Source: an uncultured Alphaproteobacteria bacterium
Lineage (GTDB): Bacteria > Pseudomonadota > Alphaproteobacteria > UBA6615
Assembly (NCBI GenBank): GCA_943787745.1
Contig: CALSNJ010000003.1
Location: 248,001-312,000 of the forward strand
Reading direction: 5' to 3'
DNA length: 64,000 nt
Below are positions 1 to 7,543 of the stretch, in pieces. A model generated the notes under the pieces. The model saw nothing but the letters and a program-made list of their open reading frames with translations. It was not told where the DNA came from and made no database searches. Each line of letters starts with the position of its first letter. The first letter of the stretch is position 1. The translations under genes and the position numbers were made by a program.

Positions 1-134
1 CTTCCATCATGGGTTTGATGATGCTTGCGGCCGGGCCGGGATCTGAGATCGAGATCCGCGCATCGGGTCCTGAAGCTGCCGCCGCCATGGACGCGCTTTG
101 CACACTGGTGGAAGAGAAGTTCGGAGAAGAATAA
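1..134 (+). CDS. ptsH: HPr family phosphocarrier protein, C-terminal part (5' end outside window)
   Basis: The reading frame ending at the TAA at 132-134 gives SIMGLMMLAAGPGSEI and then a short C-terminal helix ending in EEKFGEE. This matches the regulatory-serine helix of HPr (the S-I-M-G motif phosphorylated by HPr kinase) and its C-terminus. HPr relays phosphate in the PTS or nitrogen PTS; in alphaproteobacteria it usually lies near hprK and an EIIA gene, which would be upstream of this window. Two bases of an incomplete codon precede the readable part. The active-site histidine region is not visible. Recognition rests on about 44 residues. Confidence 0.82.
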   Translation, partial: SIMGLMMLAAGPGSEIEIRASGPEAAAAMDALCTLVEEKFGEE

Positions 135-141
135 ACGAAAA

Positions 142-169
142 CGGCGCCCGCTCATGAGAGCGGACGCCG
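142..169. terminator. Hairpin between HPr and porin 1, probable bidirectional terminator
   Basis: The arms CGGCGcCCGCTC and GAGCGGaCGCCG pair around the loop ATGA with one internal mismatch. The hairpin sits between the stop of the HPr gene (plus) and the stop of porin 1 (minus), where a shared terminator is expected. There is no long T-run on either side, so intrinsic termination is plausible but not certain. Confidence 0.55.
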
Positions 170-195
170 CGTTCAATGCGTCGTTTACCGTATGA

Positions 196-1332
196 TCAGA
201 ACGTGAACTGGTTCGAGATCAGGAAGACGGTACCTTCGTTGTTCACGGGAACAGCGGTGGCGTTAATGTTGTCCGCTTCAATCAGATGCAAAGCAGCCTG
301 AAGATCCCAGCCCGGTGCAACGCTATAGGCTGCATCAAGTGAGATGATCTCGATATCGGTATCTGAGACCCCGGTCGTGTTGCCCTTGGAGCTTTCGAAC
401 CAGTTAAGGCTCACACCCCACGGACCGGTCGTGTAAGACCCACCAACAGTCCAGTAGGACCCGGCATCTGCGCCGGCAGTCTGCTGTGCCTGTGTCTGAC
501 TGGCTTCAGCGAAGTCAACATAACCTGCACCGAAAGCAAAGCCGGCAAAATCGATTTTGCCGCCGACCGAGATGGTCTCAACGTCACCGATATTGTCGGC
601 GCCCGAAGCTGTTTCGGCATCGCCGAATTCGCCGGTCAGACTGAGGACGATTCCGACCTCATCGAACTTGCCTTCCCAGTTGGCACCAAGACCAATGACG
701 TTCTCGAAGCTGCCATTGTTGTCAGCCTGAAGAAGACCGCCCGTGCCCGAAGCAACACCGGTGTCTGGCGTCAGCGACGCGCCAGCCTGGAAACCGCCGA
801 AGCGCGGTGTGAAGTAGATCGCCTTGGTTGCGTCACCCGTGATCGAGTTGCCCGTGGCAGCAATGCCACCGCCCGTACCGAACTGGAAGAAATCCGTGGC
901 GTCGCCATCGGGTCCCAGACGGCCGACCAGCGCGTCATCACTTTCGACATACATCCGGTCCGTGGCGTCATCATTGTCGCCCAGTTCCAGGCGACCCCAG
1001 ACGTCACTGTCGATGAAGGCATAGGCTTCATCGGCCGCAGAAGTGTCAGCAGCACCGGCGTTGAGTTCGATGCTCACACCATAGAGGATGCCGTTGTCCG
1101 CTGTGTTGGACGCTTCGACCCAGACTTCTGATTCGTCCACATTCAGGCTGTAGCCGCGGCCACGACCAGCCGATACGTCCTGATCTGCGACGCCGGCATA
1201 AAAGCGGAATTCGCCGCCCAGGGTGACGCTCATTGCGTCCTTGGATCCGACAGTCCCAGCCTGAGCTGCTGTGCCGATAACTAATGCTGTTGCGAGCGCG
1301 CTCGTGCCCAGCAGAAGGGTTTTCATTTTCAT
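196..1332 (-). CDS. Outer-membrane porin 1 (Rhodobacter-type general porin family)
   Basis: This 378-residue protein begins with a signal peptide, MKMKTLLLGTSALATALVIGTAAQA, cleaved after AQA. The mature N-terminus (GTVGSKDAMSVTLGGEFRF) is the usual start of alphaproteobacterial porins. Glycine- and aspartate-rich alternating beta strands follow, and the C-terminus ends in phenylalanine (FLISNQFTF), the outer-membrane assembly signal. It should form a trimeric 16-stranded diffusion pore. I chose the ATG at 1332 because it starts a good signal peptide and has GGAG at 1344-1347; an in-frame start 10 codons upstream would bury the signal. It is closely paralogous to the next gene, so a tandem duplication is likely. 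Confidence 0.9.
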   Translation of the reverse strand: MKMKTLLLGTSALATALVIGTAAQAGTVGSKDAMSVTLGGEFRFYAGVADQDVSAGRGRGYSLNVDESEVWVEASNTADNGILYGVSIELNAGAADTSAADEAYAFIDSDVWGRLELGDNDDATDRMYVESDDALVGRLGPDGDATDFFQFGTGGGIAATGNSITGDATKAIYFTPRFGGFQAGASLTPDTGVASGTGGLLQADNNGSFENVIGLGANWEGKFDEVGIVLSLTGEFGDAETASGADNIGDVETISVGGKIDFAGFAFGAGYVDFAEASQTQAQQTAGADAGSYWTVGGSYTTGPWGVSLNWFESSKGNTTGVSDTDIEIISLDAAYSVAPGWDLQAALHLIEADNINATAVPVNNEGTVFLISNQFTF

Positions 1333-1630
1333 TTTGGATACATCTCCAACAAGTGGGCCCACGCTTGGCGCGTGAAAAAATACTTAGACACATAGTTCAC
1401 CTTAAGAACCTGTTAACGAGGTCCTTCAAAAGGCGTTTGCGTCCTCCACTATGTTGCATTTTTGTTTATATTTTTTTTGAAGAGGAACAAGCCGCATCCT
1501 AATGAGGACCGGTCCCTTGGCAATTGCGAAGTGTGAATCCCCGGCGTTATTTTTCAGTTATGTTGCAGAAATAACGCAATGATATGAATATGTTGCTTAA
1601 TATGTGACCGTGTAGCCACAAATTGTGCAC

Positions 1631-1662
1631 TGCAACAGGTGTAGTTTGTGCAACAGGTGTAG
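1631..1662. repeat. Tandem 14-base direct repeat upstream of porin 1
   Basis: TGCAACAGGTGTAG occurs exactly at 1631-1644 and again at 1649-1662, an 18-base period, within the intergenic region between the porins. Two copies at under two helical turns could be a dimeric regulator site, but it lies about 300 bases from the porin 1 start. The function is unknown. Confidence 0.45.
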
Positions 1663-1670
1663 GTACAAAC

Positions 1671-1692
1671 GCGGCGCCCCGAAGGGCGCCGC
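1671..1692 (-). terminator. Terminator hairpin of porin 2
   Basis: The perfect 9-bp stem GCGGCGCCC / GGGCGCCGC closes a CGAA tetraloop, 34 bases past the stop of porin 2. On the minus strand it is followed by GTTTGT, a weak T-tract. The position fits termination of porin 2 before the porin 1 promoter region. Confidence 0.65.
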
Positions 1693-1725
1693 GCCAAACT
1701 TCCGGATCGATACGGTGTGTATCGA

Positions 1726-2853
1726 CTAGAACTTGAAAGTGTTGTTGATGATCAGCGCCGTGGCGTCGTTGTTCACAGCTACCGCAGAGCCATTGATATT
1801 GTCGGCTTCGGCGAAATGCAATGATCCGGTGAGTTCCCAACCCGGGGCCACGTCATAGGCGGCGTCGAGCGAGATGATTTCGACATCGCTGTCAGCGCGG
1901 CCGGTGGCGTTGCTGACCGTGCTCGAGAAGTAGCCGAGGCTGACGCCCCAGGGGCCGGTGGAATAGGACACGCCGAGGTCATAATAGGACCCCGCATCCC
2001 GTCCGGCTGTGCGGTTGGCTTGGGAGAGGCCCTTTTCGGCCAAGTCGGCATAGAACGCACCGAATCCGAAGCCGGCGAAGGTCACATTGGCACCCACGCC
2101 GATCGACTCGATCTCGCCTTCGGTGTCTGCGCCCGAGGCGGTTTCACTGTCGCCGAACTCGCCGACAACACCGACGGCGATCCCGAACTCGTCGAACTTG
2201 CCTTCCCAGTTGGCGCCAAGGCCGACGACGTTTTCGAAGTCGCCGTCATTGTCGGTGTCGAGAAGTCCGCCGGTGCCCGAGGTGACACCCGAATCCGGGG
2301 TCAGCGACGCGCCGACCTGGAATCCGCCGAAGCGCGGCGAGAAATAGGTCACCTTGGTATCGTCGCTAGTCGAGTCGAATCCGGGCCCGGAAATGGTGCT
2401 CCCCCCGAACTGGATGTAATCCGCCGGATCGCCATCGGCCCCTGCCCGACCGACAAGGACGTTATAGGCATGCAGCGCCATACGGTCAGATGCGTCGTCG
2501 TTGTCGCCCATTTCAAGGCGGCCCCAGTCACTGTCGAGGAAGGCATAGGCTTCATCGGCCGCGCTGCCGTCCGAAGCGGCGGCGTTGAGTTCGATGCCGA
2601 CACCGTAGGTGATGCCGTTGTCGGCGGTGTTCTTGGCACCGATCTTGATTTCCGATTCATCAACGCTGAAGCCGTAACCACGGCCCCGGCCAGCGGACAC
2701 ATCCTGATCCACGAAACCGAAATTGAAGCGAAGTTCGCCACCCAGGGTGACGCTCATCGCGTCCTTGGAGCCGACCGAACCGGCATGGGCCGGCATCGTC
2801 ATCGCCGCCACACCCATCAGGGCCGTACCCCCGAGAAGAATCTGTTTGAACAT
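1726..2853 (-). CDS. Outer-membrane porin 2 (paralogue of porin 1)
   Basis: This 375-residue porin has the signal peptide MFKQILLGGTALMGVAAMTMPAHA, a mature start GSVGSKDAMSVTLGGELRF that is nearly identical to porin 1, and a C-terminal Phe (IINNTFKF). Acidic loop segments such as DNDDASDRM and the tract from about 2240 are shared with porin 1. Start: the ATG at 2853 has a strong ribosome site (GGAGG at 2863-2867); an upstream in-frame extension lacks a signal peptide. Each porin appears to have its own terminator, so the two are probably expressed separately, perhaps under different conditions. Confidence 0.9.
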   Translation of the reverse strand: MFKQILLGGTALMGVAAMTMPAHAGSVGSKDAMSVTLGGELRFNFGFVDQDVSAGRGRGYGFSVDESEIKIGAKNTADNGITYGVGIELNAAASDGSAADEAYAFLDSDWGRLEMGDNDDASDRMALHAYNVLVGRAGADGDPADYIQFGGSTISGPGFDSTSDDTKVTYFSPRFGGFQVGASLTPDSGVTSGTGGLLDTDNDGDFENVVGLGANWEGKFDEFGIAVGVVGEFGDSETASGADTEGEIESIGVGANVTFAGFGFGAFYADLAEKGLSQANRTAGRDAGSYYDLGVSYSTGPWGVSLGYFSSTVSNATGRADSDVEIISLDAAYDVAPGWELTGSLHFAEADNINGSAVAVNNDATALIINNTFKF

Positions 2854-3060
2854 ACCTAATAACCTCCAGAGCGCTGCTCTATTTCGGGGCCCGCAGAATT
2901 GAAAGCCCGTCTGTTGAACTCGGGCATGTTTTAGAGGCTGTGTGTGACAGGGATGTTTCAGGGCTCGACCATTTGTCGGCATAGGTGACGTTTCATAAAC
3001 CGTGTTGCATATTCGCAACATTCTGGTGGTCTGTTCCGCGCGGAGCTTCCCGGCGTTCGG

Positions 3061-3089
3061 TTGTCGCACCGGAATGCGTCTGCTATACG
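3061..3089 (+). promoter_or_regulatory. Candidate sigma-70 promoter of ahcY
   Basis: TTGTCG at 3061-3066 and TATACG at 3084-3089 are separated by 17 bases and lie about 35 bases before the ahcY start. Both hexamers fit a housekeeping promoter moderately. Just upstream, TGTTGC (3003-3008) and GCAACA (3015-3020) form an inverted repeat that might be an operator. Inferred from position and similarity only. Confidence 0.35.
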
Positions 3090-3125
3090 CCGCATTCGCA
3101 AAGAGAATTCAACTGGAGAATGTTG

Positions 3126-4526
3126 ATGTCATCAGCAGCCGACTACATCGTCGCCGATATTTCACTGGCCGAATGGGGCCGTAAGGAACTCGACCTGGCG
3201 GAGGTCGAGATGCCGGGCCTGATGGCCATCCGTGAGGAATACGGCAAGGACCAGCCGCTCAAAGGGGCCCGGATTGCCGGCTCTCTGCATATGACGATTC
3301 AGACCGCTGTTCTGATCGAAACCCTCGAGGCGCTTGGTGCGGATGTTCGCTGGGCATCGTGCAATATCTACTCGACCCAGGACCATGCGGCCGCGGCAAT
3401 TGCTGCGAAGGGTACGCCAGTCTTCGCAGTCAAGGGCGAGACCCTGGAAGAGTACTGGGACTATGCGCACCGCATTTTCGATTGGTCTGACGGTGGTGTG
3501 CCGAACATGATCCTTGATGATGGCGGTGATGCCACGCTTCTTATTCATCTGGGCAAGCAGGCCGAGACCGACCTCTCGGTGCTCGACAATCCCGAAAATG
3601 AAGAAGAAGAAGCGGCCTATGCTTCGATCAAGAAGCGTCTGGCCGAGCAGCCGGGCTGGTATTCGAAGGTCGCCGAAAGCCTGAAGGGCGTGACCGAAGA
3701 AACCACGACGGGCGTGCACCGGCTTTATGAGATGGCCGAGAAGGGTACGCTGCTCTTTCCGGCAATCAACGTGAATGACTCCGTGACCAAGTCGAAATTC
3801 GACAACCTCTATGGCTGTCGTGAAAGCCTCGTTGACGGCATTCGCCGCGGCACGGATGTGATGATGTCGGGCAAGATCGCGGTTATTGCCGGATATGGCG
3901 AAGTCGGCAAAGGGTCGGCGGAATCAATGCAAAATGCCGGCTGCCGTGTTCTCGTAACTGAAGTCGATCCGATCTGTGCGTTGCAGGCGGCCATGGAAGG
4001 TTATGAAGTTGTCACCATGGAGGAAGCGGCACCGCGCGGCGATATCTTTGTGACAGCGACCGGCAATGTTGATGTCATCACAGTCGAACATATGCGCGCC
4101 ATGAAGGACCGGGCGATCGTCTGCAATATCGGACATTTCGATTCCGAAATTCAGGTTGGTGGGCTCAAAAACTTCAAATGGCAGAACATCAAGCCGCAGG
4201 TTGACGAAATCGAGTTCCCTGATGGCAAGCGCATGATCCTTCTCTCGGAAGGCCGCCTTGTGAATCTGGGCAATGCGACGGGTCATCCGAGTTTCGTGAT
4301 GAGCATGTCTTTCGCCAATCAGGTGCTGGCGCAGATCGAACTTTGGAACAACACCGGGGCTTATGGCCTGGATGTCTATGTGCTGCCCAAGCACCTTGAT
4401 GAAAAGGTGGCGATGCTGCATTTGGCAAAGGTTGGTGCTTCGCTGACAAAGCTGACGACCAAGCAGTCAGACTACCTTGGCATTCCAACTTCAGGCCCGT
4501 TCAAGAACGAAGCCTACAGGTACTAG
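3126..4526 (+). CDS. ahcY: S-adenosylhomocysteine hydrolase (adenosylhomocysteinase)
   Basis: This 466-residue enzyme hydrolyses S-adenosylhomocysteine to adenosine and homocysteine, removing the product inhibitor of methyltransferases. It is cytosolic, tetrameric and NAD-dependent. Visible family signatures are the N-terminal [15 protein letters not shown], the [20 protein letters not shown] signature, the NAD-binding [11 protein letters not shown] loop and the C-terminal [24 protein letters not shown]. The length is normal. Start: ATG at 3126, preceded by GGAG at 3115-3118 with 7-base spacing; an ATG two codons earlier is too close. It lies between HPr and divL, a common alphaproteobacterial order. 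Confidence 0.97.
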   Translation: MSSAADYIVADISLAEWGRKELDLAEVEMPGLMAIREEYGKDQPLKGARIAGSLHMTIQTAVLIETLEALGADVRWASCNIYSTQDHAAAAIAAKGTPVFAVKGETLEEYWDYAHRIFDWSDGGVPNMILDDGGDATLLIHLGKQAETDLSVLDNPENEEEEAAYASIKKRLAEQPGWYSKVAESLKGVTEETTTGVHRLYEMAEKGTLLFPAINVNDSVTKSKFDNLYGCRESLVDGIRRGTDVMMSGKIAVIAGYGEVGKGSAESMQNAGCRVLVTEVDPICALQAAMEGYEVVTMEEAAPRGDIFVTATGNVDVITVEHMRAMKDRAIVCNIGHFDSEIQVGGLKNFKWQNIKPQVDEIEFPDGKRMILLSEGRLVNLGNATGHPSFVMSMSFANQVLAQIELWNNTGAYGLDVYVLPKHLDEKVAMLHLAKVGASLTKLTTKQSDYLGIPTSGPFKNEAYRY

Positions 4527-4603
4527 GTACGACGGACGCGTCTGTTCGACGAACTCCGCTGTTCAACCGACGCAGGCAAAGCACTAGAGTTATTCGGGAT
4601 AGA

Positions 4604-4635
4604 CGGGATCAGGTCCTCTTGAGGGTCTGATCCCG
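4604..4635 (+). terminator. Hairpin after ahcY
   Basis: CGGGATCAG and CTGATCCCG form a 9-bp outer stem with an inner CCTC/GAGG helix. It lies about 80 bases after the ahcY stop and about 35 before the presumed divL start. There is no T-tract, so it may attenuate rather than terminate. Confidence 0.4.
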
Positions 4636-4647
4636 CCTGAACCCCGT

Positions 4648-7044
4648 TTGAAATGTGCGAGACGGCTGCTGGTGTCGACTGAAACACTGATACTCATAAT
4701 TGCGGCGGTCGCAGGCGCGTCTGCGATCTTTGGCTTTGCTCTGGCTCGAGCTGGCGAAGCCCGCAAGCTTGCCCGGTCGCAAATCGATCATGGACGCCTC
4801 GAAGCAATTCTGGCGACCGTTCCCGGTGGGTATCTGACATGGGATGCCGATGGTGAGGCGCTTGCATCTGCTGGTCTGCAGGCGATGCTTCCCGCTGATG
4901 CTGAAGGGCATGCTGAGTTTCTCCGGAAATTCGGCGAGAGTGATGCGCAAAATCTGGCGCGTCTGATCGACAGTTTGCGGATGCGGGGAGAAGAGTTCTC
5001 TCTCACCTTGCTCACAATTGATGCAGGTCAGGCTTTGCGCATTGACGGTCGGCGTGCGCGGAATGCCGTGCTCGATGTGTTGTGGGTCTCCGATGTTACC
5101 AATGAAACAGCCATCCAATCCGATACAGCAATACAGTTGACCGCTGCCGAGGTGGAACGGGACGGTTTCCGGGCAATGCTGGACGCACTGCCCTTCATGG
5201 TTTGGCGACGCGGGCGGGACCTCACGCTTGCACAGGTGAACAAGGCCTATGTTGAGGCCATTCACCCCGGTGGTAACGAAGAGAAACCGCGTCCGTCCGA
5301 ACTCGATGATGTGGAAGCAGTTGCTGAGACCCAGATCGCAGCGCGGGCGCGCTCAAGCGGGCTCGCGCAATCAGAAAGCCGTCATATCGTTCTCGGTGGT
5401 GAACGCCGCCTTATGGAATTTAATGAAATTCCGACAGAGGATATGGGCGTTGTCGGATACGCGCTTGATTTCACCCAGCTGGAGGAAGTCCAGCAGGAAC
5501 TCTCCAGCCATGTCGCCGCACAGAGCGATGTTCTCGAAAACCTGGCCGTTGCGGTTGCAATTTATGGATCCGACACCCGTCTGAAGTTTTACAACAGCGC
5601 CTATGCCCGACTTTGGGATGCGGACAGCCAGTGGCTTGATAGCGAACCCACATTGGGCGATGAGCTGGAGAAACTGCGCGAGCGGCGTCTGGTGACCGAA
5701 GAGGTTGATTTCCGGGCGCACAAACAGGGACAGCTATCGCTCTTCACGTCCCTGATCGCGCCGACCGAGACCCTTGTTCATTTGCCGGATGGCAAGACGC
5801 TGTTCAAGCGGATATCTCCCCATCCGCTGGGTGGATTGATGTTTACCTATGAGGACGTGACGGACCGCCTGACGATGGAGGCGCAGTACAACACGCTCAT
5901 TGAGGTGCAGCGTCGGACCCTCGACAATCTCTATGAAGGGGTTGCTCTTGTGGGGCCGGATGGGCGCGTCAAACTCTGCAACTCTGCCTATGGGCGCTTG
6001 TGGCAATTCAGTGAGTCCGACCTCGCAGGTGAGCCACAGATCACCGACCTGATTGAGAAGTCCCGACAGTTTTACGCCGTCGACAGCGAGGAGGAATGGG
6101 ACGCGCAGCGCAAGGAAATTCGCGCGCGCCTGATGTCGAGAGAACCCGTCTCGGGGACACAGGACCGTGTTGATGGGACTGTTCTCCAGTATGCCGGTGT
6201 GCCTTTGCCAGACGGCATGATGCTGATGACCTATTTCGATGTATCGGATGCCAACCGGGTTGAGCGCGCGCTCCGGGAACGGAACGAAGCACTTGAAGAG
6301 GCGGATCGACTGAAGTCAGAGTTTGTGGCGAATGTGTCTTATGAATTGCGCACGCCGCTCAACACCATCATTGGCTTTTCCGAAGTGCTCCACGGAGACA
6401 TGTTCGGTGTGCTCAACGAAAGACAGGAAGAGTATGTCGGCGGCATTCTGGAGGCCAGTGAGGCACTGCTTGAGTTGATCAATGATATTCTCGATTTGGC
6501 GACGATCGAAGCGGGCTACATGACACTCGAACGGGTGCAGTTCGATATCCACACGATGATGGCCGGCGTATTCGGTCTCAATCGTGAGCGTGCGCGGTTG
6601 AAAGAACAGAAGTTGGTGCTCGATTGCGCGCCGGATATCGGGATGATGACCGCGGATGAACGCAGGCTCAAGCAGGTCCTGTTCAACCTGACGAGCAATG
6701 CGATCAAGTTCACGCCTGAGCGGGGGGTGATTCGTTTGGTGGCATCGCGCGATCAGGAGGACATTGTATTCAGTGTTGTTGATACGGGGATTGGAATCCA
6801 CGCAGACGAACATGAGCGAGTGCTTGAAAAATTCGAACGTGGCAATCGCCCGCGGGGGCGACAGTCCGGTGTCGGCGCAGGCCTGGGGCTCAGTCTGGTC
6901 AAGAGTTTCGTTGAATTGCATGGCGGCGATGTGGAATTGACCTCGGCGCCGAATGAGGGGACGGCGATTATTTGCAGATTGCCGACGGCGCCAAAGAGCA
7001 ATGCTGCCCCCGCTGCGATTCCTGAGACCGACACCCCCAAATGA
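4648..7044 (+). CDS. divL: DivL-type PAS pseudo-histidine kinase (Tyr in the H-box)
   Basis: A protein of about 798 residues: one N-terminal membrane segment (residues ~14-33), several PAS-like domains (~45-540), a HisKA-type dimerisation helix, then an ATPase domain with intact N-box (NLTSNAIKFTP), G1 (DTGIGI), F (FERG) and G2 (GAGLGLSLVKSF) motifs. The H-box reads FVANVSYELRTPLNTIIGF: the phospho-accepting His is Tyr565. That replacement and the overall architecture are hallmarks of Caulobacter DivL, which senses DivK and controls CckA-CtrA signalling. The start is uncertain: TTG at 4648 or GTG at 4672 (the latter leaves a short tail before the membrane segment); neither has a strong ribosome site. 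Its stop overlaps tsaE. Confidence 0.85.
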   Translation: MKCARRLLVSTETLILIIAAVAGASAIFGFALARAGEARKLARSQIDHGRLEAILATVPGGYLTWDADGEALASAGLQAMLPADAEGHAEFLRKFGESDAQNLARLIDSLRMRGEEFSLTLLTIDAGQALRIDGRRARNAVLDVLWVSDVTNETAIQSDTAIQLTAAEVERDGFRAMLDALPFMVWRRGRDLTLAQVNKAYVEAIHPGGNEEKPRPSELDDVEAVAETQIAARARSSGLAQSESRHIVLGGERRLMEFNEIPTEDMGVVGYALDFTQLEEVQQELSSHVAAQSDVLENLAVAVAIYGSDTRLKFYNSAYARLWDADSQWLDSEPTLGDELEKLRERRLVTEEVDFRAHKQGQLSLFTSLIAPTETLVHLPDGKTLFKRISPHPLGGLMFTYEDVTDRLTMEAQYNTLIEVQRRTLDNLYEGVALVGPDGRVKLCNSAYGRLWQFSESDLAGEPQITDLIEKSRQFYAVDSEEEWDAQRKEIRARLMSREPVSGTQDRVDGTVLQYAGVPLPDGMMLMTYFDVSDANRVERALRERNEALEEADRLKSEFVANVSYELRTPLNTIIGFSEVLHGDMFGVLNERQEEYVGGILEASEALLELINDILDLATIEAGYMTLERVQFDIHTMMAGVFGLNRERARLKEQKLVLDCAPDIGMMTADERRLKQVLFNLTSNAIKFTPERGVIRLVASRDQEDIVFSVVDTGIGIHADEHERVLEKFERGNRPRGRQSGVGAGLGLSLVKSFVELHGGDVELTSAPNEGTAIICRLPTAPKSNAAPAAIPETDTPK

Positions 7045-7535
7045 CGACTCCGGATCATGCCGGCGCAAAGGCAGATAAGGTCTTGGGACGGATGATTTCG
7101 CTTTCCGACGAGACTGCCACTTTGGCACTTGGTGCTGCGATCGCCGCGCAATTGCGGCGTGGTGATGTTGTGACGCTTTGCGGTGATCTCGGTGCCGGAA
7201 AAACAACCTTGTCTCGGGGCATCTTGCATGCGCTCGGACATGTGGGCCCGGTGCCAAGTCCGACCTTCACGCTGGTCCAGCATTACGAGACCGCACAGCT
7301 TCATGTTGCCCATTTTGACCTCTACCGACTGGCGTCACGCGACGAGATATTTGAGCTCGGGTTTGACGATGCGCGCCACGATGGCGCTGTTCTGGTGGAG
7401 TGGCCGGAGATTTTGGGTCAGGACCTGACTGGGAACTGGTTGGAGATTCGGTTTGAAGATGCCGGAGAAGGGCGTTCGGTGTGTTTGTCCGGTCATGGTG
7501 ATTGGGTTGAACGTCTTCAGGCGATAGGTGATTGA
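7041..7535 (+). CDS. tsaE: tRNA threonylcarbamoyladenosine biosynthesis ATPase TsaE
   Basis: This 164-residue P-loop protein has the Walker A GDLGAGKTT at residues 48-56, followed by the family motifs SPTFTLVQHYE and HFDLYRL, and VEWPE near the C-terminus. TsaE is the ATPase of the TsaB-TsaD-TsaE complex that makes t6A37 in ANN-decoding tRNAs. The ATG overlaps the divL stop as ATGA, implying translational coupling. A second start at Met18 (7092) would remove a poorly conserved extension. Many relatives have amgK and murU after tsaE; here the next gene is addB. Confidence 0.93.
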   Translation: MTTPDHAGAKADKVLGRMISLSDETATLALGAAIAAQLRRGDVVTLCGDLGAGKTTLSRGILHALGHVGPVPSPTFTLVQHYETAQLHVAHFDLYRLASRDEIFELGFDDARHDGAVLVEWPEILGQDLTGNWLEIRFEDAGEGRSVCLSGHGDWVERLQAIGD

Positions 7536-7543
7536 GAATCGCC

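Larger units (their letters stand above)
1333..1725. other. Intergenic region between the two porins
   Basis: This roughly 390-base gap holds the probable promoter and leader of porin 1 and the end of porin 2. Visible structure: a 9-bp inverted repeat, GCGTTATTT at 1544-1552 and AAATAACGC at 1569-1577; a 14-base direct repeat, TGCAACAGGTGTAG, at 1631-1644 and 1649-1662; and the hairpin at 1671-1692. AT-rich stretches near 1455-1485 stand out from the GC-rich background. No coding potential was recognised. Confidence 0.5.

Noticed and set aside
2020-2859. 279-codon open frame on the plus strand opposite porin 2
   Set aside because: It is the antisense of a well-supported porin with signal peptide and C-terminal Phe; the translation is low-complexity and without a domain. 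Codon structure of the GC-rich gene explains the open frame.
2854-3125. SAH or SAM riboswitch upstream of ahcY
   Set aside because: Only a simple inverted repeat at 3003-3020 and a promoter-like pair were seen; no conserved riboswitch core could be matched.
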